Source: Paraglaciecola arctica BSs20135
GTDB taxonomy: Bacteria; Pseudomonadota; Gammaproteobacteria; Enterobacterales; Alteromonadaceae
NCBI RefSeq assembly: GCF_000314995.1
Contig: NZ_BAEO01000062.1
Span: 248,001 to 312,000, forward strand
Length of the DNA stretch: 64,000 nt
Reading direction: 5' to 3'
Shown here: one piece after another, positions 20,610 to 30,455 of the stretch
How the letters are laid out: each line of letters begins with the position of its first letter
How positions within the stretch are numbered: position 1 is the first letter of the stretch
Made by a program: the position numbers and the translations under genes
The notes under the pieces: model-generated
What the model was told of the DNA's origin: nothing
The model's database searches: none
The model's input: the letters and a program-made list of their open reading frames with translations, nothing else

Positions 20610-21524
20610 ATGATTAAACAACGCACCATTAAACAATCTGTACAAGAGACAGGAATTGGTCTGCATAAAGGTGACAAGGTCACTATGACTCTCCGGCCAG
20701 CGCCTGCGAATACGGGGATCGTATTTCGCCGCGTTGATCTTGAGCCTTATGCTGATATCCCTGCTCGTGCAGATGCTGTCGGCGATACTATGTTATGTAC
20801 ATGTATCAGTAACGCTGAGGGTGCGAAAATTTCTACGGTTGAACATTTGTCCTCTGCTTTGGCAGGCTTAGGCATAGATAATATTATTGTAGAAGTTGAC
20901 AGTGATGAGTTGCCTATCATGGATGGTAGCGCTAGTCCGTTTATCTTTTTGCTGCAATCAGCTGGCATTGAAGAAATTAATGCACCAAAACAGTTTATAA
21001 AAATCACCAAAGCTATCAAAGTTGAAGACGGCGATAAGTGGGCCGAATTTCGCCCTTATGATGGCTTTAGGGTGGATTTTAGGATAGATTTCGAACACCC
21101 AGTGATCAGTCAAACTCGCCAGCATATGGTTTTAGACTTTGACTCTTCGTCTTATGTAGATGAAGTGAGTCGCGCGCGTACCTTTGGTTTTATGAAAGAT
21201 CTTGAATACATGAACTCACACAATTTAGCCTTGGGTGGCAGTATGGAAAATGCTGTGGCATTAGATGAGTATCGGGTGTTAAATCCTGAAGGACTGCGCT
21301 ATCCCGACGAATTTTTAAAACACAAAATACTTGATGCTATTGGCGACTTGTATTTATGTGGTCACAGTATTATTGGTGAGTTAGTTGCGTATAAAACAGG
21401 TCATGGTTTGAATAACAAATTACTTAACGCATTATTGAAAAATAAAGAATGTTGGGAATTTGTTGGTTATGACACGCCTGAAGAGATGCCTATTCGTTTT
21501 GCATCAGTATTATTGACAAACTAA
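20610..21524 (+). CDS. lpxC: UDP-3-O-acyl-N-acetylglucosamine deacetylase
   Basis: A zinc deacetylase catalysing the committed step of lipid A synthesis. The 304 residues match the normal length. The first zinc ligand H79 lies in [12 protein letters not shown], and the other ligands in the [15 protein letters not shown] segment. The gene follows ftsZ as in E. coli and has its own promoter. It may be a substrate of FtsH like other LpxC proteins, but no degron was judged. Confidence 0.97.
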   Translation: MIKQRTIKQSVQETGIGLHKGDKVTMTLRPAPANTGIVFRRVDLEPYADIPARADAVGDTMLCTCISNAEGAKISTVEHLSSALAGLGIDNIIVEVDSDELPIMDGSASPFIFLLQSAGIEEINAPKQFIKITKAIKVEDGDKWAEFRPYDGFRVDFRIDFEHPVISQTRQHMVLDFDSSSYVDEVSRARTFGFMKDLEYMNSHNLALGGSMENAVALDEYRVLNPEGLRYPDEFLKHKILDAIGDLYLCGHSIIGELVAYKTGHGLNNKLLNALLKNKECWEFVGYDTPEEMPIRFASVLLTN

Positions 21525-21828
21525 CACTTTGTTATGTTGTTTAATTTGACTAGTCGATTACTACTTAGTTAAATAATGTTCCTGTATAGTTATCAATAAT
21601 ATTTGGGTCAACTATATGTTATTGTTCTTAAAATAATATCGATACTTGAATATATCAGCTCAAGTTTGATGTAAATGCTGATAGAAGATATTCCTCGCGG
21701 GATATCTGTATGGTATAAAAAATCAACTCTATGTTGTGATTGATATAACATGAAATGCTGTTAGGTTATGGCTTGGTGAATTAAACTCAAAGTATATTGA
21801 GTCCATGTTGAAAAGGCAGTCAATAGTA
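21525..21828 (+). promoter_or_regulatory. lpxC to M23-peptidase intergenic region with a stem-loop
   Basis: No reading frame is supported. An inverted repeat lies at 21686-21707: AGATATTCC, a four-base loop TCGC, then GGGATATCT, with one mismatch. It lacks a following T-run and is therefore more likely an operator or mRNA element than a terminator. No strong promoter was identified for the peptidase gene. Confidence 0.45.
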
Positions 21829-22737
21829 ATGAAATTAACGTTACTCTTTAGAAGTAATAAAGCACGATTTGTGCTGAATATTGATAAACCCAAATTGCTT
21901 TTGGGGTTATTAGTTATCAGTGGTGTTTTTTTTGTTTCCAGTCGTTCTACCCATTATCCAGAAGAAAATATAGCTAGGCTCCAATATGCTAAAACAGGCT
22001 TAGAGCAACAAGCTAATGAAGTTAGTGAGCTCAAAACCTCTACCGAACAACGCATGACAGGGGTGATGCTTAAGCTAGCGGATATGCAAAGCCAAATCCA
22101 ACGCTTAGATGCCTTAGGCTCAAGATTGGTAGAGCGAGCGAAGCTTAATCCTGATGAGTTTAGCTTTAACCAAATACCTAGCATGGGCGGTCCTTTGGAC
22201 AACAGCACTGTGAATATTCAAGTGCAAGATACGCTATTGTCGGAAATGACAGGCATGCTCGAAAAAATCCAAAATAAAGCCCAAGAACTTACTGCCCTTG
22301 AATCTATCATGCTAAGTCACCATATAGAGCAAGAGAGCAGGTTAGAGGGTAAACCTATTTCCAAAGGTTGGTTATCTTCTTATTACGGCATACGTAAAGA
22401 CCCTTTTAGTGGTTTACCGGCCATGCACAAAGGACTCGATTTCGCAGGGAAAGAAGGCGAACCCGTATTAGCGACTGCTGCAGGTATTATCACTTGGTCT
22501 GGTTCCCGTTATGGATATGGCGAGTTGGTTGAAATCGATCATGGTGATGGTTTAGTGACACGTTACGGGCACAACAAAGAAACAAATGTTAAGATCGGTG
22601 ATGTGGTTACAAAAGGACAAAGTATTGCGGTAATGGGTAATACTGGCCGTTCTACCGGAGCCCATGTTCATTATGAGGTGATCCGTAATGGTAAACCGCA
22701 AGATCCATTACCTTATATATACCGCAAAAGCTCCTAG
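21829..22737 (+). CDS. M23 family (LytM/DipM-type) metallopeptidase
   Basis: A probable murein endopeptidase or amidase activator anchored in the inner membrane with a periplasmic catalytic domain. It has one membrane segment (residues about 22-40), a coiled-coil region with many Glu, Gln and Leu residues, then a LytM domain with the zinc motifs HKGLD (HxxxD) and HVH (HxH). A second in-frame ATG at 21805 would add eight residues; 21829 is preferred for the AAAGG-like box before it. It sits between lpxC and secA, where enterobacteria have secM. Confidence 0.88.
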   Translation: MKLTLLFRSNKARFVLNIDKPKLLLGLLVISGVFFVSSRSTHYPEENIARLQYAKTGLEQQANEVSELKTSTEQRMTGVMLKLADMQSQIQRLDALGSRLVERAKLNPDEFSFNQIPSMGGPLDNSTVNIQVQDTLLSEMTGMLEKIQNKAQELTALESIMLSHHIEQESRLEGKPISKGWLSSYYGIRKDPFSGLPAMHKGLDFAGKEGEPVLATAAGIITWSGSRYGYGELVEIDHGDGLVTRYGHNKETNVKIGDVVTKGQSIAVMGNTGRSTGAHVHYEVIRNGKPQDPLPYIYRKSS

Positions 22738-22766
22738 CAATTGCAGGAGTCATAAACTTATTAACG

Positions 22767-22800
22767 ACAATCGGCTCATATGAGCCGATTGTTTTATTTT
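22767..22800 (+). terminator. Rho-independent terminator after the M23 gene
   Basis: A perfect 26-base palindrome at 22767-22792 (each arm ACAATCGGCTCAT or its complement) is followed by TTTATTTT. It ends the M23 transcription unit before secA. Confidence 0.8.
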
Positions 22801-22821
22801 AGTAAAGGGTTTGTTCATAAG

Positions 22822-22849
22822 TTGCTCGCAATTTGTGCACAATTAAAAT
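22822..22849 (+). promoter_or_regulatory. Candidate secA promoter
   Basis: TTGCTC (22822-22827) and TAAAAT (22844-22849) with a 16-base spacer lie between the preceding terminator and the secA ATG. This is a partial consensus match, supported by the terminator just upstream. Confidence 0.45.
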
Positions 22850-22881
22850 TATTAATCTTTTAGATTGGAAGTTGTAAATCG

Positions 22882-25575
22882 ATGTTTTCTAGTATCTTCA
22901 CCAAAATATTCGGCAGTCGAAACGACCGAACAATAAAAAAGTTGGGCAAGTCTGTTGATCTTATTAATCAGCTAGAAACTGAATACGAAGCCTTAACTGA
23001 CGAACAGATTAAAGACAAAACCAGTGCATTCAGACAACGTCTAGACAAAGACGAGACCACAGATGATATTATGGTCGAAGCTTTTGCCGTAGTGCGTGAA
23101 GCGAGTAAGCGTGTGTATGGCATGCGTCACTTCGATGTACAGATGCTCGGCGGTCAAGTATTACACTTAGGTGAAATTGCCGAAATGCGTACCGGTGAGG
23201 GTAAAACCTTGACCTCAACTTTGCCTTCATACCTTAATGCGATATCAGGTAAAGGTGTGCATGTTATTACCGTTAATGACTACTTAGCCAGTCGTGATGC
23301 AGATTGGAGTCGGCCGTTATTTGAATTTTTAGGTTTAACGGTAGGTTGTAATATCCCAGGCTTGAATCATGAGCAAAAAAGAGCCGCTTATGCTGCCGAT
23401 ATTACTTATGGTACTAATAACGAGTTTGGGTTCGATTATTTACGAGATAACATGGCGTTTAGTCCTGGCGATCGCGTTCAGAAGTCACTGCATTTTGCGG
23501 TGATTGATGAAGTTGACTCGATTCTTATCGATGAAGCACGTACTCCACTAATCATTTCTGGACAGGCTGAAGATAGCTCTGAGTTGTATCGTAAAATAAA
23601 TGTCATAATTCCTGAGCTTTCTAGGCAAGAAAAGGAAGATGAAGAAGGTGAAACAGGCGACGGCCACTACACCATCGATGAAAAGGGCAAACAAGTCCAT
23701 TTGACCGAAAATGGTCAGATATTTGTTGAGCAAGTTTTACAGCGAGAAGGTATTTTACCAGCAGATGAGTCTTTGTTTGCTGCTGCTAATATTTCATTAT
23801 TACATCATGTTAACGCCGCGTTACGAGCCCATAAACTCTTTTCCAGAGATGTAGATTACATAGTTAAAGAAAACGAAATTGTCATAGTAGATGAACATAC
23901 TGGGCGTACTATGGAAGGGCGTCGTTGGTCTGAAGGTCTGCACCAAGCAGTAGAAGCCAAAGAAGGCGTGCACATTCAAAATGAAAACCAAACATTAGCT
24001 TCTATAACCTTCCAGAATTATTTCCGTTTATACGACAAACTTTCTGGCATGACAGGTACGGCCGATACCGAAGCCTTTGAATTTCAAAGCATTTATGGCT
24101 TAGATACAGTGGTTATTCCAACTAATCAACCTATGGTTCGTAAAGACAAAGCGGATTTGATTTTTTTAACCGCCGAGGAAAAATACGAAGCGATAGTTGA
24201 AGATATCAAAGATTGTGTAAAACGCGGTCAACCTGCTTTAGTGGGTACAGTATCAATTGAAAATTCAGAATTGATTTCGGGGATTTTGAAAAAAGAAAAA
24301 ATCGCCCATAAAGTACTCAACGCTAAGTTTCACGAACAAGAAGCAGATATTGTTTCGCAAGCCGGTAAACCAGGCGCTATTACTATTGCCACTAATATGG
24401 CCGGTCGTGGTACTGATATTGTTTTAGGTGGCAACTGGCAGGCTGAAATTGAAAAAATTCATGATCCTAAGCCAAGTAAAATAGAAAAAATTAAAGAAGA
24501 ATGGAAAATCGCTCACGATGCTGTTTTAGCTTCCGGTGGTTTACATATCATAGGTACAGAGCGTCATGAATCACGCAGGATCGATAACCAACTACGTGGT
24601 CGTTCAGGTCGTCAAGGTGATGCGGGTTCTTCGCGTTTTTACTTGTCACTAGATGATGCGTTAATGCGTATATTTGCCTCTGAAAAAATGGGCAATATGA
24701 TGAAGCGCCTAGGTATGGAACGTGGCGAAGCTATCGAGCATCCTTGGGTGACACGTGCTATCGAAAACGCTCAACGTAAGGTTGAAGGTCGTAACTTCGA
24801 TATGCGTAAACAATTGCTTGAATATGATGATGTGGCTAATGATCAGCGTAAAGTTATTTACGAGCAACGTAATGAATTATTAGACGAAGGTGAAATCAGT
24901 GAAACCATTGAAGTCATTCGTCAAGATGTGGTCAATGGTATTCTAGACCAATATATCCCGCCACAGTCCCTAGAGGAAATGTGGGATGTTGCTGGCTTAG
25001 AAGAACGCTTTAAAGCTGAATTTTTAACCGATATGCCGGTACAAAAATGGTTAGATGAAGACGATAAGCTTTATGAAGAAAAACTTCGTGAGCGCGTCTT
25101 AACCGAAGTTAACGCAGCCTATAAAGCCAAAGAAGAAATTGTTGGTCCAGAGGTCATTCGCCAATTTGAAAAAGCGGTGATGCTGCAAAATCTCGATAGC
25201 CATTGGAAAGAACATTTAGCGGCTATGGATCATTTACGTCAAGGGATCCATTTACGTGGTTATGCCCAGAAAAATCCTAAACAAGAATATAAACGTGAAT
25301 CTTTTGAGCTGTTTTCTGAGATGTTAGAAGCGTTAAAAGTTGAAGTTGTGACTATCTTAAGTAAGGTACAAGTTAAAGCTCAAGAAGACGTTGAAGCGGT
25401 TGAAGAACAAAGACGTCAAGCCGATGAAGCGCCGAAGAAATTTGAGCATGAATCTGCCAGCAAACCAGAACAACCTAAAACTGAAATACGTCAGGGGCCA
25501 AAAGTAGGTCGAAATGATGCATGTCCTTGTGGCTCAGGTAAAAAGTATAAGCAGTGTCATGGTAAATTAACCTAA
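22882..25575 (+). CDS. secA: Preprotein translocase ATPase SecA
   Basis: The motor that drives preproteins through SecYEG. The 897-residue length fits proteobacterial SecA. The Walker A motif is G105-EGKT109 in MRTGEGKT; the DEAD-type motif appears as [11 protein letters not shown]; helicase motifs TNMAGRGTD and [11 protein letters not shown] are present. The C-terminal zinc and SecB-binding tail has the ligand pattern [14 protein letters not shown]. No secM-like regulator precedes it. Confidence 0.98.
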   Translation: MFSSIFTKIFGSRNDRTIKKLGKSVDLINQLETEYEALTDEQIKDKTSAFRQRLDKDETTDDIMVEAFAVVREASKRVYGMRHFDVQMLGGQVLHLGEIAEMRTGEGKTLTSTLPSYLNAISGKGVHVITVNDYLASRDADWSRPLFEFLGLTVGCNIPGLNHEQKRAAYAADITYGTNNEFGFDYLRDNMAFSPGDRVQKSLHFAVIDEVDSILIDEARTPLIISGQAEDSSELYRKINVIIPELSRQEKEDEEGETGDGHYTIDEKGKQVHLTENGQIFVEQVLQREGILPADESLFAAANISLLHHVNAALRAHKLFSRDVDYIVKENEIVIVDEHTGRTMEGRRWSEGLHQAVEAKEGVHIQNENQTLASITFQNYFRLYDKLSGMTGTADTEAFEFQSIYGLDTVVIPTNQPMVRKDKADLIFLTAEEKYEAIVEDIKDCVKRGQPALVGTVSIENSELISGILKKEKIAHKVLNAKFHEQEADIVSQAGKPGAITIATNMAGRGTDIVLGGNWQAEIEKIHDPKPSKIEKIKEEWKIAHDAVLASGGLHIIGTERHESRRIDNQLRGRSGRQGDAGSSRFYLSLDDALMRIFASEKMGNMMKRLGMERGEAIEHPWVTRAIENAQRKVEGRNFDMRKQLLEYDDVANDQRKVIYEQRNELLDEGEISETIEVIRQDVVNGILDQYIPPQSLEEMWDVAGLEERFKAEFLTDMPVQKWLDEDDKLYEEKLRERVLTEVNAAYKAKEEIVGPEVIRQFEKAVMLQNLDSHWKEHLAAMDHLRQGIHLRGYAQKNPKQEYKRESFELFSEMLEALKVEVVTILSKVQVKAQEDVEAVEEQRRQADEAPKKFEHESASKPEQPKTEIRQGPKVGRNDACPCGSGKKYKQCHGKLT

Positions 25576-25599
25576 CTAAAGCTTTAAAAGTATGATTTG

Positions 25600-25630
25600 A
25601 AAGTCGGGCTTATGTCCGACTTTTTTATTT
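25600..25630 (+). terminator. Rho-independent terminator after secA
   Basis: AAAGTCGG (25600-25607) pairs with CCGACTTT (25616-25623) around an eight-base loop and runs into TTTATTTT. It lies 25 bases after the secA stop and before mutT. Confidence 0.75.
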
Positions 25631-25665
25631 TAAATGCTAGTTTTTAGAAGATAAGAGAATCCCTA

Positions 25666-26064
25666 ATGAAAATAGTCGAAGTTGCTGTCGGTGTGATTAA
25701 ATCTGCTAATAAAATCTACATAAGCAAGCGCTCAGATGACTTACATCAAGGTGGTAAATGGGAATTCCCTGGTGGTAAACGTGAAGCCAATGAAACCATC
25801 GAGCAGGCACTGGCAAGAGAGTTGTCAGAAGAGATTGGTATACAGGTTACCAAGCAAAGCCCCTTTATGCTGATTGAGCACGACTACGGCGACAAAAAAG
25901 TGCGTTTAGATGTGCGTCTAGTCGAGGGGTTTGAAGGCGAGGCTAGCCACCAAGAAGGCCAACAAAGCCAATGGGTAGAGATTAATGAGTTACAGCAGTT
26001 TACTTTTCCAGATGCGAATAAAGTCATTATTGATAAGCTTGTTGGTTCATTGACTGAAGATTAA
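25666..26064 (+). CDS. mutT: 8-oxo-dGTP diphosphatase MutT
   Basis: A Nudix hydrolase that removes 8-oxo-dGTP from the nucleotide pool. The 132-residue protein has the complete Nudix box: G37, E43, then R51-E52-L-S-E55-E56-I-G58. The size and the position directly after secA match enterobacterial mutT. In contrast to many relatives, the genes that follow are an alginate locus on the other strand. Confidence 0.94.
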   Translation: MKIVEVAVGVIKSANKIYISKRSDDLHQGGKWEFPGGKREANETIEQALARELSEEIGIQVTKQSPFMLIEHDYGDKKVRLDVRLVEGFEGEASHQEGQQSQWVEINELQQFTFPDANKVIIDKLVGSLTED

Positions 26065-26158
26065 TAATCTGGACTCGGCTAAACTGATTCAGGTATGTCT
26101 ATCTTGGAATGTTATCCGGGTCGATAGAAGAGAGTTATCACTGTTGGTGTAATTAAAA

Positions 26159-26186
26159 ATGAGATTGTCGAGACCGACAATCTCAT
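26159..26186 (-). terminator. Terminator between mutT and the PL17 lyase gene
   Basis: A perfect 12-base stem, ATGAGATTGTCG (26159-26170) and its complement (26175-26186), with loop AGAC. Read on the minus strand it is followed by TTTTTAATT, so it best terminates the lyase gene; it may also stop mutT transcripts from the other side. Confidence 0.75.
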
Positions 26187-26207
26187 AATTTATTAGTACA
26201 TTATGAA

Positions 26208-28454
26208 TTAGTTATCAGAATAATAATAAGCACCTTTCCAGCCATATGACTTGCCATCAACTTTCAACTTATGTTGCTTGGAAGGAGATGCATTTACATT
26301 GGATAAAATGAATACACTTGTCTGGCCTTTTACATCTTTAATTGTCACCGCTGTATAGTTAACATCGTCATGAACAACCTTTAGCTCAGCAATGTTACTA
26401 TTAGAATTGACCGACAACTCTGAAACAGGGCTATAACTTCCATGTGGTTCAATCACTGATGCAAAAACTGTGTTGTCACTGTCTTTTCTTCGGATCATCA
26501 ACGCAGCTTCTCTACGCAAATTAAACTCAGGATCATTAGCACCCATTCGAGTCAGTAATAACTCGTCAGAATCTTCTGTGGCTGAAGTTAATGTGTAGTA
26601 CTTACCCTTACCTAACCAAGAGAATTGTGTACTGCTGGTAGATGGTTTGCCTTTACCTTCCAAATACAAATGTTGATAACCATTGTCATTACCCAGTGGT
26701 TTTAAAATGTTAGGTGAGTCATAACTAAAATTATTGCTCAGCACTTGACCTAAATAATAGAAGGGCATGTCATATTGATTTTTTTGCTCAGAGTTTATTT
26801 TCATTATGTCTAACAGAAACGGCTTATCGAAACTTTTGTTTTTAATCACAGCCATAGTCCGATGCATTTTTGTACCTGGATAGGCATTGGTTTCAATCGC
26901 ACTGATTATTTGAACATTTTTATTTGAGTCATCATAAACATACAAATCTGAGTGATGTTTACTAGCAACTTCGTATTTTCCGGCAAAATGCATAGTTTCA
27001 TTTTGCGATAGAGTATTGTGAGCAATAGTGGTTTTAGCCCAGGTTTTGTTTTCTTTTAAATAGTTACCGCCGCCTTTTTGACCAATGTTAACAAAACGCG
27101 CAAGTCCATAATCCTGAAGGACTTCATCTCCTTTTTCATATAACGAAAAAGAAAGTTTGTCATAGTGACCATGGCTTAAACCTTGTGCCGCATACTTAAA
27201 CACTAGTGTTAAGTCTTCATTACCATAACGAAGTACCCCAACACCGCCTTGTTTACCATCTGGACCGTCAGATAAATTGATAGAGTTTTTTACAAAAGGT
27301 TGAGTTTTTCCATCGCGAATTCCAATAGCGACAGCAAGACCTGATTGGTCTAACAATACTTCATTCTGCTTTTGTGCAATGCTCAGTAATTGTGGATTTT
27401 GATTACCGTATTGATACGCAATGTCTACGGCTGTAACCAATGAAGCGGTATAATAAGACATGCCTTTTTGGCCATCATTTAAAGGGAAAAATTCGCCATC
27501 GGCATCTGACAAATTGAGTAAGGCGTCCACACCTTTAAGTAGTACATTGTCCTTGTGTTCAAATACTTGCATGTCAGGTTTTACATTGTGCATGGCTAGC
27601 CCAAAAATCAAAAATGGATACATAGCATAACGTTGATAATAAGGGCCTTCAGTGTAATAACCATCTGGTGAAAAGGGATCTTCCAGATTCGCTAAGAAAC
27701 CGGCCTTTTGACCTGCAACCTTAATAAACCCGCCGTCGTTGTCTTTGCCGCCAATTTCAAGGCCATCATCTTCGATACCGTACAAGGCTCTATGCAGCAA
27801 CTCCTCGTCATTCATGACAAGGGCGATCATGCCAACGGCTGCGTTGCCCCAAGTACTATGGTTATGTACTCGATTATAAAATTGTGGATTATCGATGGAG
27901 ATAAAATCAGCAAAAGGTCGAAATAAGTTATTTTCTAACTTGTCACGTTCTTGTTTGGTGAGGGTATCGTAAATGGCATCATAGGCTTGGCTCATATAAA
28001 CCAGCCAATTGCTGTCATTTAGACATTGCCAGAATAATTTTCCGCGGGCATAAGAGCGTTCTTGGGGATGAACCGGAAGGTCTTTATACATGGCTTCATA
28101 CTGAAACAGCATATCCCGGATGTATTTGGCATATTTATCATCTTGCAAAATTTGATACAGCGCTCCGGCTTTTTGCGCGGTCAGAAAATTTATCTTGTGT
28201 CTTTGGTGGGTATACCCACCCGAAAAATCCTTTGGAATAGGGGTGTCGATCCCAAATGCAATTTCAGCGTCAACTTCTTGCTTAACACTTTGTACCGTGG
28301 CATCAAATAAAGGCACTTTACCCAGATTTTTTCTAACTTTTTCTACCCCATCTTTGGTCAAAATTAAGTTTGGATGCTGCTGCGCTTGGGATAAATGTGG
28401 TGCTGCAATTGTGACTACAAGCAATAAGAGAGTAGTGATTTTTATTAGGTGCAT
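26208..28454 (-). CDS. Oligoalginate lyase, polysaccharide lyase family 17
   Basis: An exo-acting lyase that releases unsaturated monouronate from alginate oligosaccharides by beta-elimination, probably in the periplasm. The 748 residues begin with a signal peptide (hydrophobic core residues about 7-19, likely cut after A24 in LSQA-QQ). The alpha/alpha barrel contains GGYTHQRHK, N198-H199 and the GYYTEGPYYQRYA segment with the tyrosine equivalent to the catalytic Tyr258 of Alg17C. A heparinase II/III-like beta domain follows, including a GHYDKLSFSLY segment. No lipobox is seen. It is last in a row of alginate genes. Confidence 0.9.
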   Translation of the reverse strand: MHLIKITTLLLLVVTIAAPHLSQAQQHPNLILTKDGVEKVRKNLGKVPLFDATVQSVKQEVDAEIAFGIDTPIPKDFSGGYTHQRHKINFLTAQKAGALYQILQDDKYAKYIRDMLFQYEAMYKDLPVHPQERSYARGKLFWQCLNDSNWLVYMSQAYDAIYDTLTKQERDKLENNLFRPFADFISIDNPQFYNRVHNHSTWGNAAVGMIALVMNDEELLHRALYGIEDDGLEIGGKDNDGGFIKVAGQKAGFLANLEDPFSPDGYYTEGPYYQRYAMYPFLIFGLAMHNVKPDMQVFEHKDNVLLKGVDALLNLSDADGEFFPLNDGQKGMSYYTASLVTAVDIAYQYGNQNPQLLSIAQKQNEVLLDQSGLAVAIGIRDGKTQPFVKNSINLSDGPDGKQGGVGVLRYGNEDLTLVFKYAAQGLSHGHYDKLSFSLYEKGDEVLQDYGLARFVNIGQKGGGNYLKENKTWAKTTIAHNTLSQNETMHFAGKYEVASKHHSDLYVYDDSNKNVQIISAIETNAYPGTKMHRTMAVIKNKSFDKPFLLDIMKINSEQKNQYDMPFYYLGQVLSNNFSYDSPNILKPLGNDNGYQHLYLEGKGKPSTSSTQFSWLGKGKYYTLTSATEDSDELLLTRMGANDPEFNLRREAALMIRRKDSDNTVFASVIEPHGSYSPVSELSVNSNSNIAELKVVHDDVNYTAVTIKDVKGQTSVFILSNVNASPSKQHKLKVDGKSYGWKGAYYYSDN

Positions 28455-28595
28455 TTTAGTGTGTCCTTAATCTAACAATTTCATAGTTCGCCAGTCTCGA
28501 AATCATGATTTTTAGTCAGTGTATTTGCCCGTTGCCACAAATTCAGTATTTATGTGGTAATAATTATCTTTAGGGCTTTGCCAAACAGAGAATGC

Positions 28596-28645
28596 TTGCA
28601 TACTCAAGTATATGATTTTGTGCCATGTAGTGTTCAAGTATGCAA
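28596..28645 (-). promoter_or_regulatory. Inverted repeat between kdgF and the PL17 gene
   Basis: TTGCATACT (28596-28604) and AGTATGCAA (28637-28645) form a perfect nine-base inverted repeat around 32 bases, immediately after the kdgF stop and about 140 bases before the lyase start. A TGGTAATAA sequence at 28555-28563 resembles the locus repeat motif. It could be an mRNA-stabilising hairpin or an operator; no T-run follows. Confidence 0.4.
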
Positions 28646-28661
28646 TGACTAATCTTTGTAA

Positions 28662-29015
28662 TTATGGAGCTGATAACCCTTCAACAAAGTCTTCTCGTGC
28701 CGGGCTAAAGGTATCAATTAAAATACCGCCTGTAGGACAAGTCGCACCATGGTCTGCGTGTGGTGGTATCAAGCAGCTATCACCGGCTTTTAATATTTTG
28801 GTTACACCATCAATATTAAAATGGAATTCGCCTTCAACGACATAAGTGACTTGTGAATGTCTATGGGCATGATTGTAGCCAATCGCCCCTTTTTCAAACC
28901 AAATTTTCACTGCCATTAATTCTTGGTTATAACCCAACATTTGGCGCTTTAAACCACCGCCAATATCTTCAATTTCAGTCTCGTTACCAAATAAAAAATG
29001 TTCACTTTGGCTCAT
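28662..29015 (-). CDS. kdgF: Cupin protein KdgF (unsaturated uronate linearisation)
   Basis: KdgF converts 4,5-unsaturated monouronates, from pectin or alginate, to the linear ketonised form in the cytoplasm. The ATG at 29015 has AGGAG seven bases upstream; the frame is open for 20 more codons but without such a signal. The 117-residue single cupin has metal ligands H49, H51, Q55 and H86 (or H89), and D101 at the place of the catalytic aspartate of known KdgF proteins. Its position between a PL17 lyase and a hydroxyacid dehydrogenase supports an alginate role. Confidence 0.87.
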   Translation of the reverse strand: MSQSEHFLFGNETEIEDIGGGLKRQMLGYNQELMAVKIWFEKGAIGYNHAHRHSQVTYVVEGEFHFNIDGVTKILKAGDSCLIPPHADHGATCPTGGILIDTFSPAREDFVEGLSAP

Positions 29016-29108
29016 AATTAACTCCTGATTTTTAGCCATCATTATTTTCTTAGTATTGGGGGTTAAGCTACCCAATAAACGTTAAACCAGCTTGTAAATT
29101 GAACTAAA

Positions 29109-29129
29109 AAGCCTCTAAAAAAGAGGCTT
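29109..29129 (-). terminator. Terminator after the hydroxyacid dehydrogenase gene
   Basis: AAGCCTCT and AGAGGCTT (29109-29116 and 29122-29129) with a five-base loop; on the minus strand the stem is followed by TTTTTAG. It suggests that kdgF has its own promoter or depends on partial readthrough. Confidence 0.7.
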
Positions 29130-29220
29130 AATAATCGATATTATCATTTATAAATAATGTCTATTTTTGTTACCGAAAAAACCGCTTGTAAGCTATGCAC
29201 CGGTAACCATTCAATTATTT

Positions 29221-30093
29221 TTATAACTTAAGAAAATAATCGTAGATTTCCGGAACATTGCCGTTCCCCATGCCCGCATCAACTGCAGCCTGAAGATGGG
29301 CAGAGGTGCCCTCTGCAATTTTAGCAGTGGTACCTAAATCTTTAACCATCTCGAGGAAGTAACCTAAATCCTTGTTGGCATTATTGATAGAGAAGCCTAA
29401 ATCACTTACACCATCAACCGCGTAGTTTTTACAGAAACCCATAAATGGTGAATTAGAGGGGCCTGTAGACATGATATCGAAAAGTTGTTGACGATCTACA
29501 CCAGCGCGTTCTGCAACTGCGAAAGCCTGAGACATAGCTGTAACTGTCGTCATACCGATGAAGTTGTTGATTAGTTTAGTTGTGTGACCAGCACCTAAAG
29601 AACCTAAATAGAAAACATTCTCTCCTTGCATCTCAAGAATGGGTTTAACCTTATCGAAGGTCGTTTGGTCACCAGATGCCATGATGTTAAGTAGGCCATC
29701 TTTAGCATGAGCGGGAGTACGACCAAGTGCGGCATCAACCATACCAGCGCCTTTCTTAGCAAGGTCAGCACCGATTTTACGGGTAGAAGCTGGGATCGAT
29801 GTACCGAAATCAATCAAAACAGCGCCTTCTTTAATGCCAGCTAAGATACCGTCATCAGCATAAACTAACTTTTCGACCACATTAGATGTGGTTAGGCATA
29901 ACATCACAATGTCACTGGCAGCTGCTAATTCGGCCGCTGAGGTCGCTTCTGTAGCGCCCCGTGCAACAACTGCAGCAACTGCGTCTTTGTTAAGGTCCAT
30001 TACTATTGGATGAAAACCTTTCTTTTGTAGGTTTTCAACCATGTTACTGCCCATGAGGCCAAGGCCAATGAAGCCTATGGTAGGTTTTGTCAT
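29221..30093 (-). CDS. NAD(P)-dependent beta-hydroxyacid dehydrogenase, probable uronate (DEH) reductase
   Basis: A 290-residue member of the 3-hydroxyisobutyrate dehydrogenase / tartronate semialdehyde reductase family. The N-terminal dinucleotide fold has GFIGLGLMGSNM; the substrate motif FGTSIPASTRK and the catalytic lysine K173 in GAGHTTKLINNF are present. The start has AGGA about seven bases upstream. By sequence alone it could be GarR-like. Its place between kdgF and the TonB receptor suggests that it reduces the 4-deoxy-5-hexoseulose uronate formed from alginate to KDG; that substrate is inference. Confidence 0.83.
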   Translation of the reverse strand: MTKPTIGFIGLGLMGSNMVENLQKKGFHPIVMDLNKDAVAAVVARGATEATSAAELAAASDIVMLCLTTSNVVEKLVYADDGILAGIKEGAVLIDFGTSIPASTRKIGADLAKKGAGMVDAALGRTPAHAKDGLLNIMASGDQTTFDKVKPILEMQGENVFYLGSLGAGHTTKLINNFIGMTTVTAMSQAFAVAERAGVDRQQLFDIMSTGPSNSPFMGFCKNYAVDGVSDLGFSINNANKDLGYFLEMVKDLGTTAKIAEGTSAHLQAAVDAGMGNGNVPEIYDYFLKL

Positions 30094-30455
30094 AAATAAT
30101 TCCTATTTATAGTGATATTAATTTTACTATTAGCCATGTGTTTTGGTTTATCACATTAACAATGGATGATTTTTTAGTCTGTTTATGACTAATACGTATT
30201 CATCTGTCTAATTTACACTATTGGTAATGTAATTGGTAATAATCTTTCTGGTATAATTGGTAATGTCATTGGTAATGATTGCAAGTATTTCTTCCAAAAA
30301 CAGTTGGGTTTTACCGAACATTACAATTTGCTTCAAAATCAATTTGGACCTATCGTTACGGGCTTTATTAGCTACCCCCAGCATAAAGCCGGAGGTAGAT
30401 TGCCGCCACAGAATGGCGTGCCTGAGTTTTATATTTCGCTTTCGTTTTCTAAGTA
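30094..30455. other. Intergenic region between the TonB receptor and the dehydrogenase
   Basis: This 362-base gap has no supported gene. It contains the 12-bp tandem repeat described separately and, on the minus strand, is the promoter region of the dehydrogenase gene. Confidence 0.5.
30220..30279. repeat. 12-bp tandem repeat, ATTGGTAATG core, five units
   Basis: Five consecutive 12-base units: ATTGGTAATGTA, ATTGGTAATAAT, a degenerate CTTTCTGGTATA, ATTGGTAATGTC and ATTGGTAATGAT. Four share the nine-base core ATTGGTAAT in strict 12-base register. The array lies about 127 bases upstream of the dehydrogenase start. The core TTGGTAAT also occurs upstream of the TonB receptor gene (33724 and 33757). 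This looks like a multi-site operator for a regulator of the alginate genes; the regulator is unknown. Confidence 0.75.

Noticed and set aside
30220-30279. Could the 12-bp iterons mark a replication origin?
   Set aside because: No DnaA boxes, initiator gene or AT-rich melting region of origin type adjoin; the context is catabolic genes.
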